From contig CAJOKR010000021.1 of assembly GCA_905235135.1 (NCBI GenBank), positions 1 to 58,027 of the forward strand: a stretch of 58,027 nt of DNA, in the 5' to 3' direction. The stretch is from an uncultured Bacteroidales bacterium. GTDB lineage: Bacteria; Bacteroidota; Bacteroidia; Bacteroidales; WCHB1-69. Positions 7,213-15,578 of the stretch are shown here, piece after piece. How positions within the stretch are numbered: position 1 is the first letter of the stretch; every line of letters starts with the position of its first letter. A program made the position numbers and the translations under genes. The notes beneath the pieces were generated by a model. It did not search any database. It saw only the letters and a program-made list of their open reading frames with translations, and was not told the DNA's origin.

Positions 7213-9642
7213 TCACTGTTTCTTTTTTTCGACGCGGTTGCGGAGGTACGGCCATTTCATCACCCAGCGGAAAAGCAACGGTTGCAGTGTGTAGGTGATC
7301 ATAATGGTGGAGACCATGCCGATGATGGCACTCCGGCCGATGGAGGTGATAGTCGGGTGGGTGGCGCAGAGCATCGAAATCATCACCACAATCAACACGA
7401 AAGCGGAGAAAAAGACCGCTATCTTATGGTTTTCGAGCAGCTGGTTGCCTTCATTGCGCTGAGCCGCAATCAGTCCCTGCATCACGAAGATACTGTAGTC
7501 GACGCCAATACCGAAAACGAAGGTGGAAATCACGATGTTGATGAGGTTGAACGGCCACCCGAGGATGGCCATCCAGCCCTGCACTACGTACCAGCTCAGG
7601 AACATCGGCAGGAAGGCGATGACCGCGATCACCAGGTCCTTGAACCATAGTATCAGCACCAACAGGACGAAAAGGGAAGAAATGAGCAACGTGGTGTTGA
7701 AGTCGCGTTGGATTAGGGTGACCATGTTGCCGGCATAGTAGAACGGATCCACCACCAAAGCGTGCGGAACAGTGGCGATGATATCGCTGTTCGCCATCAT
7801 CTTTTCCTTTTCTTGCTGTGTAGTGTTGAAAATCAGGTAGTTGCCATCGGCCTCTTCGATGAAGTTGCAAAGAAGACCTTCGGGAATCACTTCGGAAGTG
7901 TAGAGGTCGCCGGGTTCATATTCGGCTTCGACCATTGCTTGGAAGGGCACGAAAATGTCGGGCGAAAGCTCGTGAGCGGTGGCAGCTTTGCGCACGGCAG
8001 CCATCGCTTCGTTTACCTTCTCCGGGGTCCAGTAGCGTTTCCAGGCATCGATACGGCGTTCCTGTTCGGCTTGCGACTGAAAAAGCATCGACACGGTGGG
8101 CGTATAGGCAATGATTTCTCCAGCCTTGTACAATGAATCCAGTCGTGTGGAGAGGGTTTTGTTGGCATCCAGCGCCTCGTCGAGCGAGGAGGCGAGCACC
8201 GCGTAATACCGCGGAGTCCCGCCGTGGTTGTTTTTCTCGGAATAGAGATTCTCGGACTTGTGCAGTTCATCGCTCTCATAACCGATATTCTGCAGGTCGT
8301 TGTCAAACTGCACCTTTCCGGAGAAGATGATACCCACGATGATTACAGCGCATAACCCGATGATAATAAACGGATTACGGTCGTATGCGTAGTTGTTGAT
8401 CTTTTCAATTCCTTTGAAAATCTTCTCGTTGTGCTGGGTCTCATTCTCGTGGAGGAAATGCGGTAGGAAGATAAGTGCGAAGAGGGTATTGCCGATGAGT
8501 GCGAAAGTGGAGAACAGTCCGAAATCCTTCAGCAGGTCGCTCTGCGTGAAGAGTAGTCCGAGAAATGCGCCGATGGTGGTGAGACAGCCGAGGCATACCG
8601 GGAGGGATTCTTCCTTGAGCATCTGCTCGACGTTGCCCACGCAACGCTGATGGATGACAATATGCAGGCAGTAGCTGAGCGCAACCCCCAGAACCACGGC
8701 ACCGACCCCCAGGGCCATGAGCGACATGCCGCCTTGAAGCCAGTACATGCACGACAGCGAGAAGAAAGTGCCGTAAATCACGGGCAACAGATGCTGCCAC
8801 GCGATGTTGAAACTTTTGAAACAGATGCCCAGTACGATGAGGATGATCAAGAGCGAAATACCCACGGTGAAGAAAGTGTCGCGTTTCATGATACGGGAGT
8901 TGTCGCCCGCACGAACCACATTGCCGTGCATGAGCACCTCCACATCGGGGTGCGTTTCTTTGAAACTGCCGATGCAGCGTTTGATATGTTTCATGAGCTT
9001 GCCGCCCTGTTCTGAGTCGAACGTCTGGAAAGAGGGTGAGATGAACATCAGGGCCACTGTGCTGTCGGAACAGAAAAGATGGCCGTCGATGAGGGTGAAA
9101 CCCACTCCGGAGGAGAGGTCGGGCATCAGGCACTCGCGCAGGTTCAGCGGGTCGGTAGTGATCATGTCGGTGATGGTGCCGCTCTCGTCGTTCATGATGA
9201 GGTCGTGGTTCTGCGCCATCGTCTCGTCGGCGTGCGCGATGGCCGAATCGAATCGGGCATACAAGCTGGTGTCCACGAACGAAGGCACGTGCATCATGGC
9301 GAAATCAAGGGCGTTGAGTGCCATGTCGGGCTCCAGACGATAAAGCGTGTTGGCGATACCCTCATCGTCGGCGAGAATGGAATCCATCAGCTCGTCAACA
9401 TAGCCGGCCATTACCTCGGGTTCGGCTCCGGTCATCTCCATGAAAATCTTGTCCTTGATTTTCAGGTTGCCAAAAACCAGGTCGGTTTCAGTTTTTTCCA
9501 ACGACGGCAGCAATTTCGCAAGGTCCTCCTCGAATTGCACCCTCGTTCCGAAAAAGAAGAACAAGACGCTGCTCAGTATTAACAGAGTGTAGAATAAAAT
9601 CTTGTGTTGTGTGAAAAAGCGGTAAATTTTGACAAAGAACAT
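7213..9642 (-). CDS. MMPL/RND-family predicted exporter
   Basis: An 809-residue polytopic membrane protein with the two-half RND layout: one N-terminal membrane helix, an extracytoplasmic loop (about 35-235), a five- to six-helix bundle, a second single helix and loop (about 430-620), and a second bundle. The sequence fits the MMPL-type predicted exporters (GVALSYCLHIVIHQ in the first bundle, FGIGVDYSIFVMQG in the second). Known: such proteins move lipids or lipid-linked products through the inner membrane and recur in aryl-polyene and flexirubin loci. With the LolA-like and acyltransferase genes nearby, lipid or pigment export is the best inference. The start codon lies directly after a heptamer repeat array that occupies the expected promoter position. 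Confidence 0.8.
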   Translation of the reverse strand: MFFVKIYRFFTQHKILFYTLLILSSVLFFFFGTRVQFEEDLAKLLPSLEKTETDLVFGNLKIKDKIFMEMTGAEPEVMAGYVDELMDSILADDEGIANTLYRLEPDMALNALDFAMMHVPSFVDTSLYARFDSAIAHADETMAQNHDLIMNDESGTITDMITTDPLNLRECLMPDLSSGVGFTLIDGHLFCSDSTVALMFISPSFQTFDSEQGGKLMKHIKRCIGSFKETHPDVEVLMHGNVVRAGDNSRIMKRDTFFTVGISLLIILIVLGICFKSFNIAWQHLLPVIYGTFFSLSCMYWLQGGMSLMALGVGAVVLGVALSYCLHIVIHQRCVGNVEQMLKEESLPVCLGCLTTIGAFLGLLFTQSDLLKDFGLFSTFALIGNTLFALIFLPHFLHENETQHNEKIFKGIEKINNYAYDRNPFIIIGLCAVIIVGIIFSGKVQFDNDLQNIGYESDELHKSENLYSEKNNHGGTPRYYAVLASSLDEALDANKTLSTRLDSLYKAGEIIAYTPTVSMLFQSQAEQERRIDAWKRYWTPEKVNEAMAAVRKAATAHELSPDIFVPFQAMVEAEYEPGDLYTSEVIPEGLLCNFIEEADGNYLIFNTTQQEKEKMMANSDIIATVPHALVVDPFYYAGNMVTLIQRDFNTTLLISSLFVLLVLILWFKDLVIAVIAFLPMFLSWYVVQGWMAILGWPFNLINIVISTFVFGIGVDYSIFVMQGLIAAQRNEGNQLLENHKIAVFFSAFVLIVVMISMLCATHPTITSIGRSAIIGMVSTIMITYTLQPLLFRWVMKWPYLRNRVEKKKQ

Positions 9643-9657
9643 TATTTGTGGTTTGCG

Positions 9658-9850
9658 ATTTAGGGTTTAAGGTTTAAGGTTTAGGGTTTAAGGTTTAGGG
9701 TTTAAGGTTTAGGGTTTAAGGTTTAGGGTTTAAGGTTTAGGGTTTAAGGTTTAGGGTTTAAGGTTTAAGGTTTAGGGTTTAAGGTTTAGGGTTTAAGGTT
9801 TAGGGTTTAAGGTTTAGGGTTTAAGGTTTAGGGTTTAAGGTTTAGGGTTT
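9658..9850. repeat. Telomere-like heptamer array (TTTAGGG/TTTAAGG)
   Basis: About 27 tandem 7-nt units, mostly alternating TTTAGGG and TTTAAGG to give a 14-nt higher-order period, broken by two TTTAAGG doublets. It fills the whole spacer between the DUF4249 and exporter genes, and its last bases supply the DUF4249 stop codon. Confidence 0.95.
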
Positions 9851-10769
9851 ACTCTTTTTCCCAGACGATGGTGTCGATTTTGGCGGCGAAACCGCTCCAG
9901 TGGCCAAGCACCTGATCGTCGTCGAAGTTGGTGACGGCGGGTAGGGGGGTGGTGAACGGATTGCTTCCATACGCTGCCTCGGTTCCGGCGGAGAGTAGGT
10001 ATTTGTAGGTGTGATGGTCAACTTGGGTGTGTTTCACATAGACCACGTCGCCGGGGCGGAAGGTGAGGCGGGTGTGAGCCTCCTGTTCTTCCTCGTCAAG
10101 CAACCCGACCATCAGTCGGGAGTAGCCGGCGCGGGTGAGCTCGTAGTTGAAGGTCAGCCCGTTGAACGTGCGGTCGTCGAAGGCCACGGGCAGTCCGCTG
10201 ACCCACAGTCGGTCGTGGAGTGTCGGGCTGTTGACTTTGCAGAAGAATGCGTAGTAGTTCTCCTCATCGGCAGCATCGGTCATCAGCATGCGGATGGTAG
10301 CCTGCGTCTCGCTGAGGATTTCTGCCGATTGGTCGAACCAGAGGGAGTCGAGGTCGAACGACTTGGGAATGTAGGTCTCGGCGGTGTAGGTCTTGCCGTC
10401 ATACTCGACCCGCAGCGTGTAGTGCGTCTCGTCACGGCCGAGGACCTTGCTGCCGACAAACCCCATGCGGTAGGGTAGCTCGGGGGTCATCCTCCAGTGA
10501 AGTTCTTCGGTCTCCCCGGTCTCGGATGTCACAAAAACGCGCGCTTGGTTGTTGGTGATCAGCACACTGTCCATCAGAAAGTCGAACGTGACTTCCTTGA
10601 AATAGGGTATGCTTTTCGAGATCATGACCATGGCGGGACCGCCAGTTTCGATAGTGCCCTCAATGACCAGTTTTGGCTCATATTCAGGCAGGTTTAGGTC
10701 TATCTCACGCTGGCATCCTGCAAGGCAAAAACAGGCGACAAGCCCGCATATCCAAAGGTGTTTTTTCAA
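9849..10769 (-). CDS. DUF4249-type lipoprotein
   Basis: A 306-residue lipoprotein: signal peptide with lipobox CLAGC, then the typical DUF4249 opening (EIDLNLPEYEPKLVIEGTIETGG) and a beta-rich body. In this phylum DUF4249 genes often accompany TonB-dependent receptors of unknown substrate; no receptor lies beside this one, so it stands alone. No ATG begins the leader: the best start is TTG at 10767-10769, giving MKKHLW, with another TTG two codons upstream. The stop codon overlaps the heptamer array. A bidirectional A/T-rich promoter region lies between it and the divergent WbmS gene. Confidence 0.75.
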   Translation of the reverse strand: MKKHLWICGLVACFCLAGCQREIDLNLPEYEPKLVIEGTIETGGPAMVMISKSIPYFKEVTFDFLMDSVLITNNQARVFVTSETGETEELHWRMTPELPYRMGFVGSKVLGRDETHYTLRVEYDGKTYTAETYIPKSFDLDSLWFDQSAEILSETQATIRMLMTDAADEENYYAFFCKVNSPTLHDRLWVSGLPVAFDDRTFNGLTFNYELTRAGYSRLMVGLLDEEEQEAHTRLTFRPGDVVYVKHTQVDHHTYKYLLSAGTEAAYGSNPFTTPLPAVTNFDDDQVLGHWSGFAAKIDTIVWEKE

Positions 10770-10817
10770 TAGCAAAACTCGGTGTTTTAAAACGGCCGCG
10801 AAAATACAAAAAAAATG

Positions 10818-10825
10818 TATTTTTG
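10818..10825 (+). promoter_or_regulatory. -7 box (TATTTTTG) for the WbmS-type gene
   Basis: Perfect TAnnTTTG about 50 nt before the ATG at 10878; it probably drives the four-gene run to RNase HII. Confidence 0.5.
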
Positions 10826-10877
10826 CGCTTCTTTTTTTTCAATTTTTTCGAATAATAATATTGTATAGAGTGACGGA

Positions 10878-11678
10878 ATGGAGATAGATTACGAAATGGC
10901 TGGATTGTTGGAGCGTGCCGCACGACCGCACATCTGGGATGAGCGGCCGGTTTTTTGTTTCACGTCCGACATCGATTGGGCGTCAGAGGCGGTGCTGGAT
11001 TATTTTTTTCGACAACTTCCCATGGAAGACCTGAAAATGACCATGTTCGTCACTCATAAGTCGGAGAGGGTCGAGCGCGAGTTCCTTGCCGGACGAATCC
11101 AACGCGGCATCCATCCAAATTTCCTGCCGGGCTCTTCGCAAGGCAATACCTTCCGGGAGGTTATTGAAACTTGTATGTCATTTGCTCCGGAAGCCACCTG
11201 CACCCGTTCCCACCGCGCATTTGCTGTCACCGACACGGAACATCTGCTGCACAACGATTTCCACATCAAGTGTTCCTCCAACGTTTTTACGACGTTGGCT
11301 CCGAGAATTACCCCTTTCTGGTTGGAATCCAAGCTGTTGCAGGTCCCCATTTTTTTCGAGGACGGCAGTTTCCTGTATAACCGCCTCGGTCTCACGATTG
11401 AACCTTACCGGCATTTTTTCACTGCCCCGGGAATCAAAGTGATCAGCTTCCATCCGATGAATTTAGTCTTCAATACGCCCGAAATCACGTGGATGCGGCA
11501 AATCAAGGACTCGCTGACCCGTGAGGAATTCAACCATATCGGCGAGGAGATTATTGAGTCGAAGCGCAACCGTGAAAAAGGCGTTTTTGACTTGGTGATG
11601 GAAATCATTAACATGGCCCGGCAACTGCAGGCCCCCATCTTTACCCTCGACGAGATTTACGAACATACAATTCATTAA
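10878..11678 (+). CDS. WbmS-type polysaccharide deacetylase family protein
   Basis: A 266-residue cytoplasmic protein resembling the WbmS group of polysaccharide-deacetylase-like proteins. The first strand carries FTSDIDW, whose Asp residues are placed like the metal-binding pair of NodB-type deacetylases; TRSHRAF and SFHPMNL later in the chain supply candidate His ligands. Known: WbmS was named from a Bordetella O-antigen locus and is thought to act on nucleotide- or lipid-linked sugars. Here it opens a short operon with a GNAT acetyltransferase, fitting surface sugar modification. The substrate cannot be read from the sequence. Confidence 0.65.
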   Translation: MEIDYEMAGLLERAARPHIWDERPVFCFTSDIDWASEAVLDYFFRQLPMEDLKMTMFVTHKSERVEREFLAGRIQRGIHPNFLPGSSQGNTFREVIETCMSFAPEATCTRSHRAFAVTDTEHLLHNDFHIKCSSNVFTTLAPRITPFWLESKLLQVPIFFEDGSFLYNRLGLTIEPYRHFFTAPGIKVISFHPMNLVFNTPEITWMRQIKDSLTREEFNHIGEEIIESKRNREKGVFDLVMEIINMARQLQAPIFTLDEIYEHTIH

Positions 11679-11737
11679 CGATAAACCCACGCAAGCAGAG
11701 CGTAGTGTGGGACTTCATAAAGCAAATTAAGAATAAT

Positions 11738-12292
11738 ATGAGAATACTCGAAAGCGACCGATTGATTTTGAAACCTGTTGAGCCTGAGGATCTTCCCTAT
11801 CTGCTGGAGCAGCGTTGGGACTCCGACCTCACCGATTACATCATCCATAACCCCATCTCTTCTTACAACCAGCAGCAATGGTATGAGAACATTTGCCGCA
11901 AGGGCGATGTGGTCATGTCCATTTTCTACAAGGAGAATCCGGATGAAAAGCCTGTGTTGCTCGGCGCGGTGGGACTTTACGATATTAACCAACGCCATCA
12001 ACGCGCTACTTGGAAAACGCTTCGCATCCGGAAGCAATACCAGGGGTTGGGGCTTGCGCGCGAAGCAGCTATAATGCTTCTTGATTATGGATTTAACACT
12101 CTGAATATTAATAAAATAACAGGAGATGTGTTCCCTGAGAATAAAAGTATCATCACGCTTATGGAGCATGTCGGTTTCAAGATGGAAGGCCGTCTTAAAC
12201 AGCACTATTTCCACCAAGGGGTTTTCAAAGATGTGGTGATTTACAGTGTTTTACGTGAAGACTTTAGGTCGTTGATGTCGAAAAAAGAGTAG
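11738..12292 (+). CDS. GNAT-family N-acetyltransferase
   Basis: A 184-residue RimJ/RimL-like GNAT: N-terminal LESDRLILKPVEPEDL, central strand LLGAVGLYDI, the acetyl-CoA loop RKQYQGLGLAREA and the C-terminal block ENKSIITLMEHVGFKMEG. I chose the ATG at 11738; an upstream GTG adds only 11 poorly supported residues. This subgroup includes enzymes acetylating amino-sugars of surface glycans as well as ribosomal proteins; the WbmS neighbour favours sugars, by inference. Confidence 0.8.
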   Translation: MRILESDRLILKPVEPEDLPYLLEQRWDSDLTDYIIHNPISSYNQQQWYENICRKGDVVMSIFYKENPDEKPVLLGAVGLYDINQRHQRATWKTLRIRKQYQGLGLAREAAIMLLDYGFNTLNINKITGDVFPENKSIITLMEHVGFKMEGRLKQHYFHQGVFKDVVIYSVLREDFRSLMSKKE

Positions 12293-12325
12293 TGTCTGTT
12301 TAACCGTTTCCTGATATCCGGTGCC

Positions 12326-13288
12326 ATGTTCCATTTTCTCAATAAGAACCTAAACCTACAACTGCTGCTCCTGATCCCGCTTTTGGGCTGGGCATGTTGG
12401 GCTATCTTCACGCGCATGACCCTCGGCCCAGCGGAAGGTTCCATGTTCCTGTTTCAATACTTAGCGAAAGTGTGGGCCTTGAATGACACCCCCATCCGCG
12501 TTCTCGCGCTGCTGATGGTGCTGATGATGACTTTTGGCGTGATTCAATATTTTCATAAACGCCATTTTTCCGAAAACCGGAGCTATATGCCCGGCGTTTT
12601 CCTCCTGCTGTTGCTCAATTGCGGCAAATTCCTGTACACTTTCACTCCCGCCCTGCTGACAGTTTTCATCATTGCCCTCATTATGGTGATGTATTCACCA
12701 AACGAGCAGACGGGGAACATGAAAGACCGTCTATTTGCGTTCGGGATGCTTATTGCAGTGGCTACCTTCTTGGATATCAGTGCTTTCGGGATTGTCTTGT
12801 TCCTCGTTGTGATGATTGCCATCAACAACGTCACCTCGTTCAAGGACATCCTGATTCTGTTTTTCGGGCTGTCATTTCCGTACATTTGGGCCTTCGCCAT
12901 CGCGTTTATCGCCAACGGCCTCCCCACTTTCTTGCAATATTGGCATAATCCGGCGTTGTTCGTGCCCGCAAAGACGTTTACTTCGCTCCGGGTCATCGAT
13001 TATGTCGCGGCAGCTTGGTTTGTGGTGGTCACCATAATCCTGATGATTCGTAGCAAACGGCTGTTGGACAATAAGTTGATTGTGATTCGACAGGCCTTTA
13101 ACAACGTCAATTTGCTGCTCATCTCGATGGCGTTGTTCCTTTGGTTAGGCATGGTGCCGCTGAATGCTGCGCTGCTCTATCTGCTACCGCCGGTGTCGCT
13201 TTACATGTCCATGGCGATCGTGCGGAAGCGCCCGTGGGTGTTTGTTGATATTGTGATTGTATCATTATGCGTATTGCTATGGCTCTGA
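12326..13288 (+). CDS. Polytopic membrane protein, DUF6427-like
   Basis: A 320-residue protein of about ten hydrophobic helices with short loops and no recognisable catalytic motif. It matches my memory of the DUF6427 family of Bacteroidota membrane proteins in length and style. Its stop codon overlaps the RNase HII start (TGATG), so the two are translationally coupled. Function unknown. Confidence 0.55.
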   Translation: MFHFLNKNLNLQLLLLIPLLGWACWAIFTRMTLGPAEGSMFLFQYLAKVWALNDTPIRVLALLMVLMMTFGVIQYFHKRHFSENRSYMPGVFLLLLLNCGKFLYTFTPALLTVFIIALIMVMYSPNEQTGNMKDRLFAFGMLIAVATFLDISAFGIVLFLVVMIAINNVTSFKDILILFFGLSFPYIWAFAIAFIANGLPTFLQYWHNPALFVPAKTFTSLRVIDYVAAAWFVVVTIILMIRSKRLLDNKLIVIRQAFNNVNLLLISMALFLWLGMVPLNAALLYLLPPVSLYMSMAIVRKRPWVFVDIVIVSLCVLLWL

Positions 13289-13881
13289 TGTCCCATTACT
13301 CTAAAACGCCCACCGTCGAGTGTGGTTGTGACGAGGCCGGACGCGGATGCCTGGCGGGTCCTGTGTGTGCCGCCGCTGTCATCTTTCCATACGATTACGT
13401 AAATTCGGAAATTAATGATTCAAAGCAACTTACGGAGAAGAAACGCGAGCAGTTGCGGGAGATTATCCTGCGTGATGCACTCGCGTGGGCGGTCACGGAG
13501 GTCTCCGCTGCGGAAATCGACAAGATGAACATTCTGCGCGCCTCCATCCATGCGATGAATCTCGCTGTCGGGCAGTTGTCCGTTACCCCCGAACTCATCC
13601 TCGTGGATGGCAATCGCTTCACCGACCGCTGGGGGATTCCCTACCGCTGTGTCGTGAAAGGAGACGCCACCTACCTCTCCATCGCTGCCGCTTCCATCTT
13701 GGCCAAGACCCACCGAGACGCGCTAATGCGCCGCCTCGCCGACGAATATCCCGACTACGACTGGGCACACAACAAGGGCTATCCTGCCCCCAAACATATC
13801 GCTGCTGTCAATCGTGTCGGTCTAACTCCTTATCACAGAAAGAGTTTCCATCTCAAAAACCAACTCTCCTTGGAATTTTAG
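13288..13881 (+). CDS. rnhB: Ribonuclease HII
   Basis: A 197-residue RNase HII that removes ribonucleotides from DNA and RNA-DNA hybrids. All key blocks are present: CDEAGRGCLAGPV with the first two acidic residues, NDSKQLTEKKREQL, LILVDGNRF, and the C-terminal VKGDATYLSIAAASILAKTHRD. The ATG at 13288 shares one base with the upstream stop; the ORF extends seven codons further upstream but those lie inside the membrane protein gene. Confidence 0.95.
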   Translation: MSHYSKTPTVECGCDEAGRGCLAGPVCAAAVIFPYDYVNSEINDSKQLTEKKREQLREIILRDALAWAVTEVSAAEIDKMNILRASIHAMNLAVGQLSVTPELILVDGNRFTDRWGIPYRCVVKGDATYLSIAAASILAKTHRDALMRRLADEYPDYDWAHNKGYPAPKHIAAVNRVGLTPYHRKSFHLKNQLSLEF

Positions 13882-13953
13882 ATTTTTTTCGCACGACGCA
13901 TTTTTTTTTGCAACAATTTTGCCCAAATTTCGTCATATAGCCGTTGACTTCAA

Positions 13954-14546
13954 ATGCTGACAGAACAAGAGATAGTAATCATCGATGGTTGCCGCAAGGC
14001 GACCAGGCATGTCAGAAGATGCTGTATGACACCTACGGGCCTATGATTAAGGGTGTTTGTGTCCGCTACGCCAGCGACATCCAGGAGGCAGAGGACTTGT
14101 TCCACGACATCTTCATCTTCATTCTGACTCATTTTGAAGGATACGACAACATCACCTCGTTGGGCGGTTGGTTGCGCAGGATTACCGTCAACAAGTTGAT
14201 TGACCACCTTCGGAGGGAGAAACTTTACCGTGCCACGCCGATGAGCAGTTTGGATCAGGAGATTGGCGACGCGACCGAGCCCTGCTACGACGGCATCCCG
14301 ATGGAGGTGTTGATGCGGATGATCAACGAGCTGCCGACCAAGCACCGCACCGCCTTCAACCTCTACGTGGTCGATGAGGTTAAGCAGGAGGAAATCGCCC
14401 GCATGATGGGCGAGACCCAGACGAACGTCCGGTCGCTGATCTCCCGCGCCAAAAGCAAGCTGCGCGAACGAATTGAGAAGTACTGGAAGAAAGAGGAGTC
14501 AGGAATTGAGAATGTTATATTAAGAACATCTTCCAAAAAGGGCTGA
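13954..14546 (+). pseudogene. ECF sigma factor, apparently frameshifted near its start
   Basis: Sigma-70 family ECF factor with region 2 (DIQEAEDLFHDIFIFILTHF, GGWLRRITVNKLIDHLRR) and region 4 (INELPTKHRTAFNLYVVDEVKQEEIARMM) intact. The natural start is ATG 13954, which encodes MLTEQEIVIIDGCRK, but that frame dies; the rest, from GDQACQKMLYDTYG, is one frame away. Adding one G to the GG at 13998-13999 restores the canonical GCRKGDQ join and a 197-residue protein. The continuous frame would need a TTG at 13944 and an odd N-terminus. So the gene is either carrying a sequencing error or truly broken. It heads an operon with a membrane partner at 14606, the usual place for an anti-sigma factor. 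Confidence 0.8.
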
Positions 14547-14605
14547 AAGCCTGAAAGAACATAACGGGTGGCGAAAGTCCCTGGAACAATAACAAGAGTG
14601 AGAGT

Positions 14606-15578
14606 ATGAACAATAACCCCATAGAAGAACTAAGGCGCATGGAGACGCCGGTCACGGAGGAGGGATGGAACTCCATCGTGAACGACCGCCGCTATGCCTG
14701 CAAGTTCGGACGCAAGAACGGTCTGTCGCCCAAGGGCCGCGCCGCTATCATAGGAGGTGCTGCTGCGGTGCTCATCGCCGTACCTATCCTCGTCAAGACC
14801 TTGACACACAGTGCGAAAGAGACTGCGCAGACTAATATCCCCACAACCGAAAATGTCCAGCCTGCAACCGAGAATGTTGCGAGCACATCTACGGCAACCT
14901 CTGCCGAAACCACCCCGACAACCGTTTCCGCTGCAAAATCTGAACAGGAAACGCATACTCCCTCCAAAATTGCCGTGACGGAACAAGCCGCTAAACACGA
15001 AGGCTCTACGATGACTTCTGTGATTGCGAAGCGTCAACAAAATGCTGTAAATCAGTCTCGAGAAGAATGGCCCCCGGTGTTGTTCCCCGAACCCGACGGT
15101 TCCCGCCTCTCATACGATAATCTTAAGACCAATCCGACGCGCCATGACACCACAGGTATGCGCCGCTCCGAAAGAATCCGGACTGTGATCGGTGACTCCT
15201 TCCTCGATCAAAACATCAATGCTGGCATAAGCGAAACCACCGTTGCCGCTGACGGCCAAGTCTCGACAAAGTACGAATACAGTCCCGAGGAACCTGTGAC
15301 GGAGACAGTTTTTTATTCCTTCCGCGTTCACACCCAACGGTGACGGCCTTAACGACCTCTTCCTCGTGAAGGCCAATTTCGAGCCGCGTAGCTTCGAGAT
15401 GGCGGTTCTCAGCCGTGGCGGTGACGTTCTCTTCCAGACCCGCGACATGAACATCGGATGGGACGGGATGCTCCATGGCAAGATTTTGCCGCAGGGCGTT
15501 TACGTCATCATCATCAAATACAAGGACAGCGAAGGTAACGAACATAAACAACAAGGACAAGTACTTCTGATACCGTAA
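14606..15578 (+). pseudogene. Membrane protein with CHU_C-type C-terminus, possible anti-sigma factor; frameshifted
   Basis: A hydrophilic N-terminus, one membrane helix (about 47-67), a Thr/Ser/Glu-rich extracytoplasmic linker, then a gliding-motility-associated (CHU_C) C-terminal domain. The frame breaks at the T6 run 15309-15314: upstream reads ETVFYSFRVHTQR-stop, while the next frame reads IPSAFTPNGDGLNDLF onward to 15578. Five T instead of six would give the classic VFIPSAFTPNGDGLND and a 323-residue product. Position after an ECF sigma gene and the single membrane helix suggest an anti-sigma role, but the C-terminus is that of surface proteins; the combination is unusual. Function is inferred. 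Confidence 0.7.

Noticed and set aside
9658..9850. CRISPR array or a real telomere
   Set aside because: Units are 7 nt with no spacers, so not CRISPR; genes continue on both sides, so not a chromosome end.
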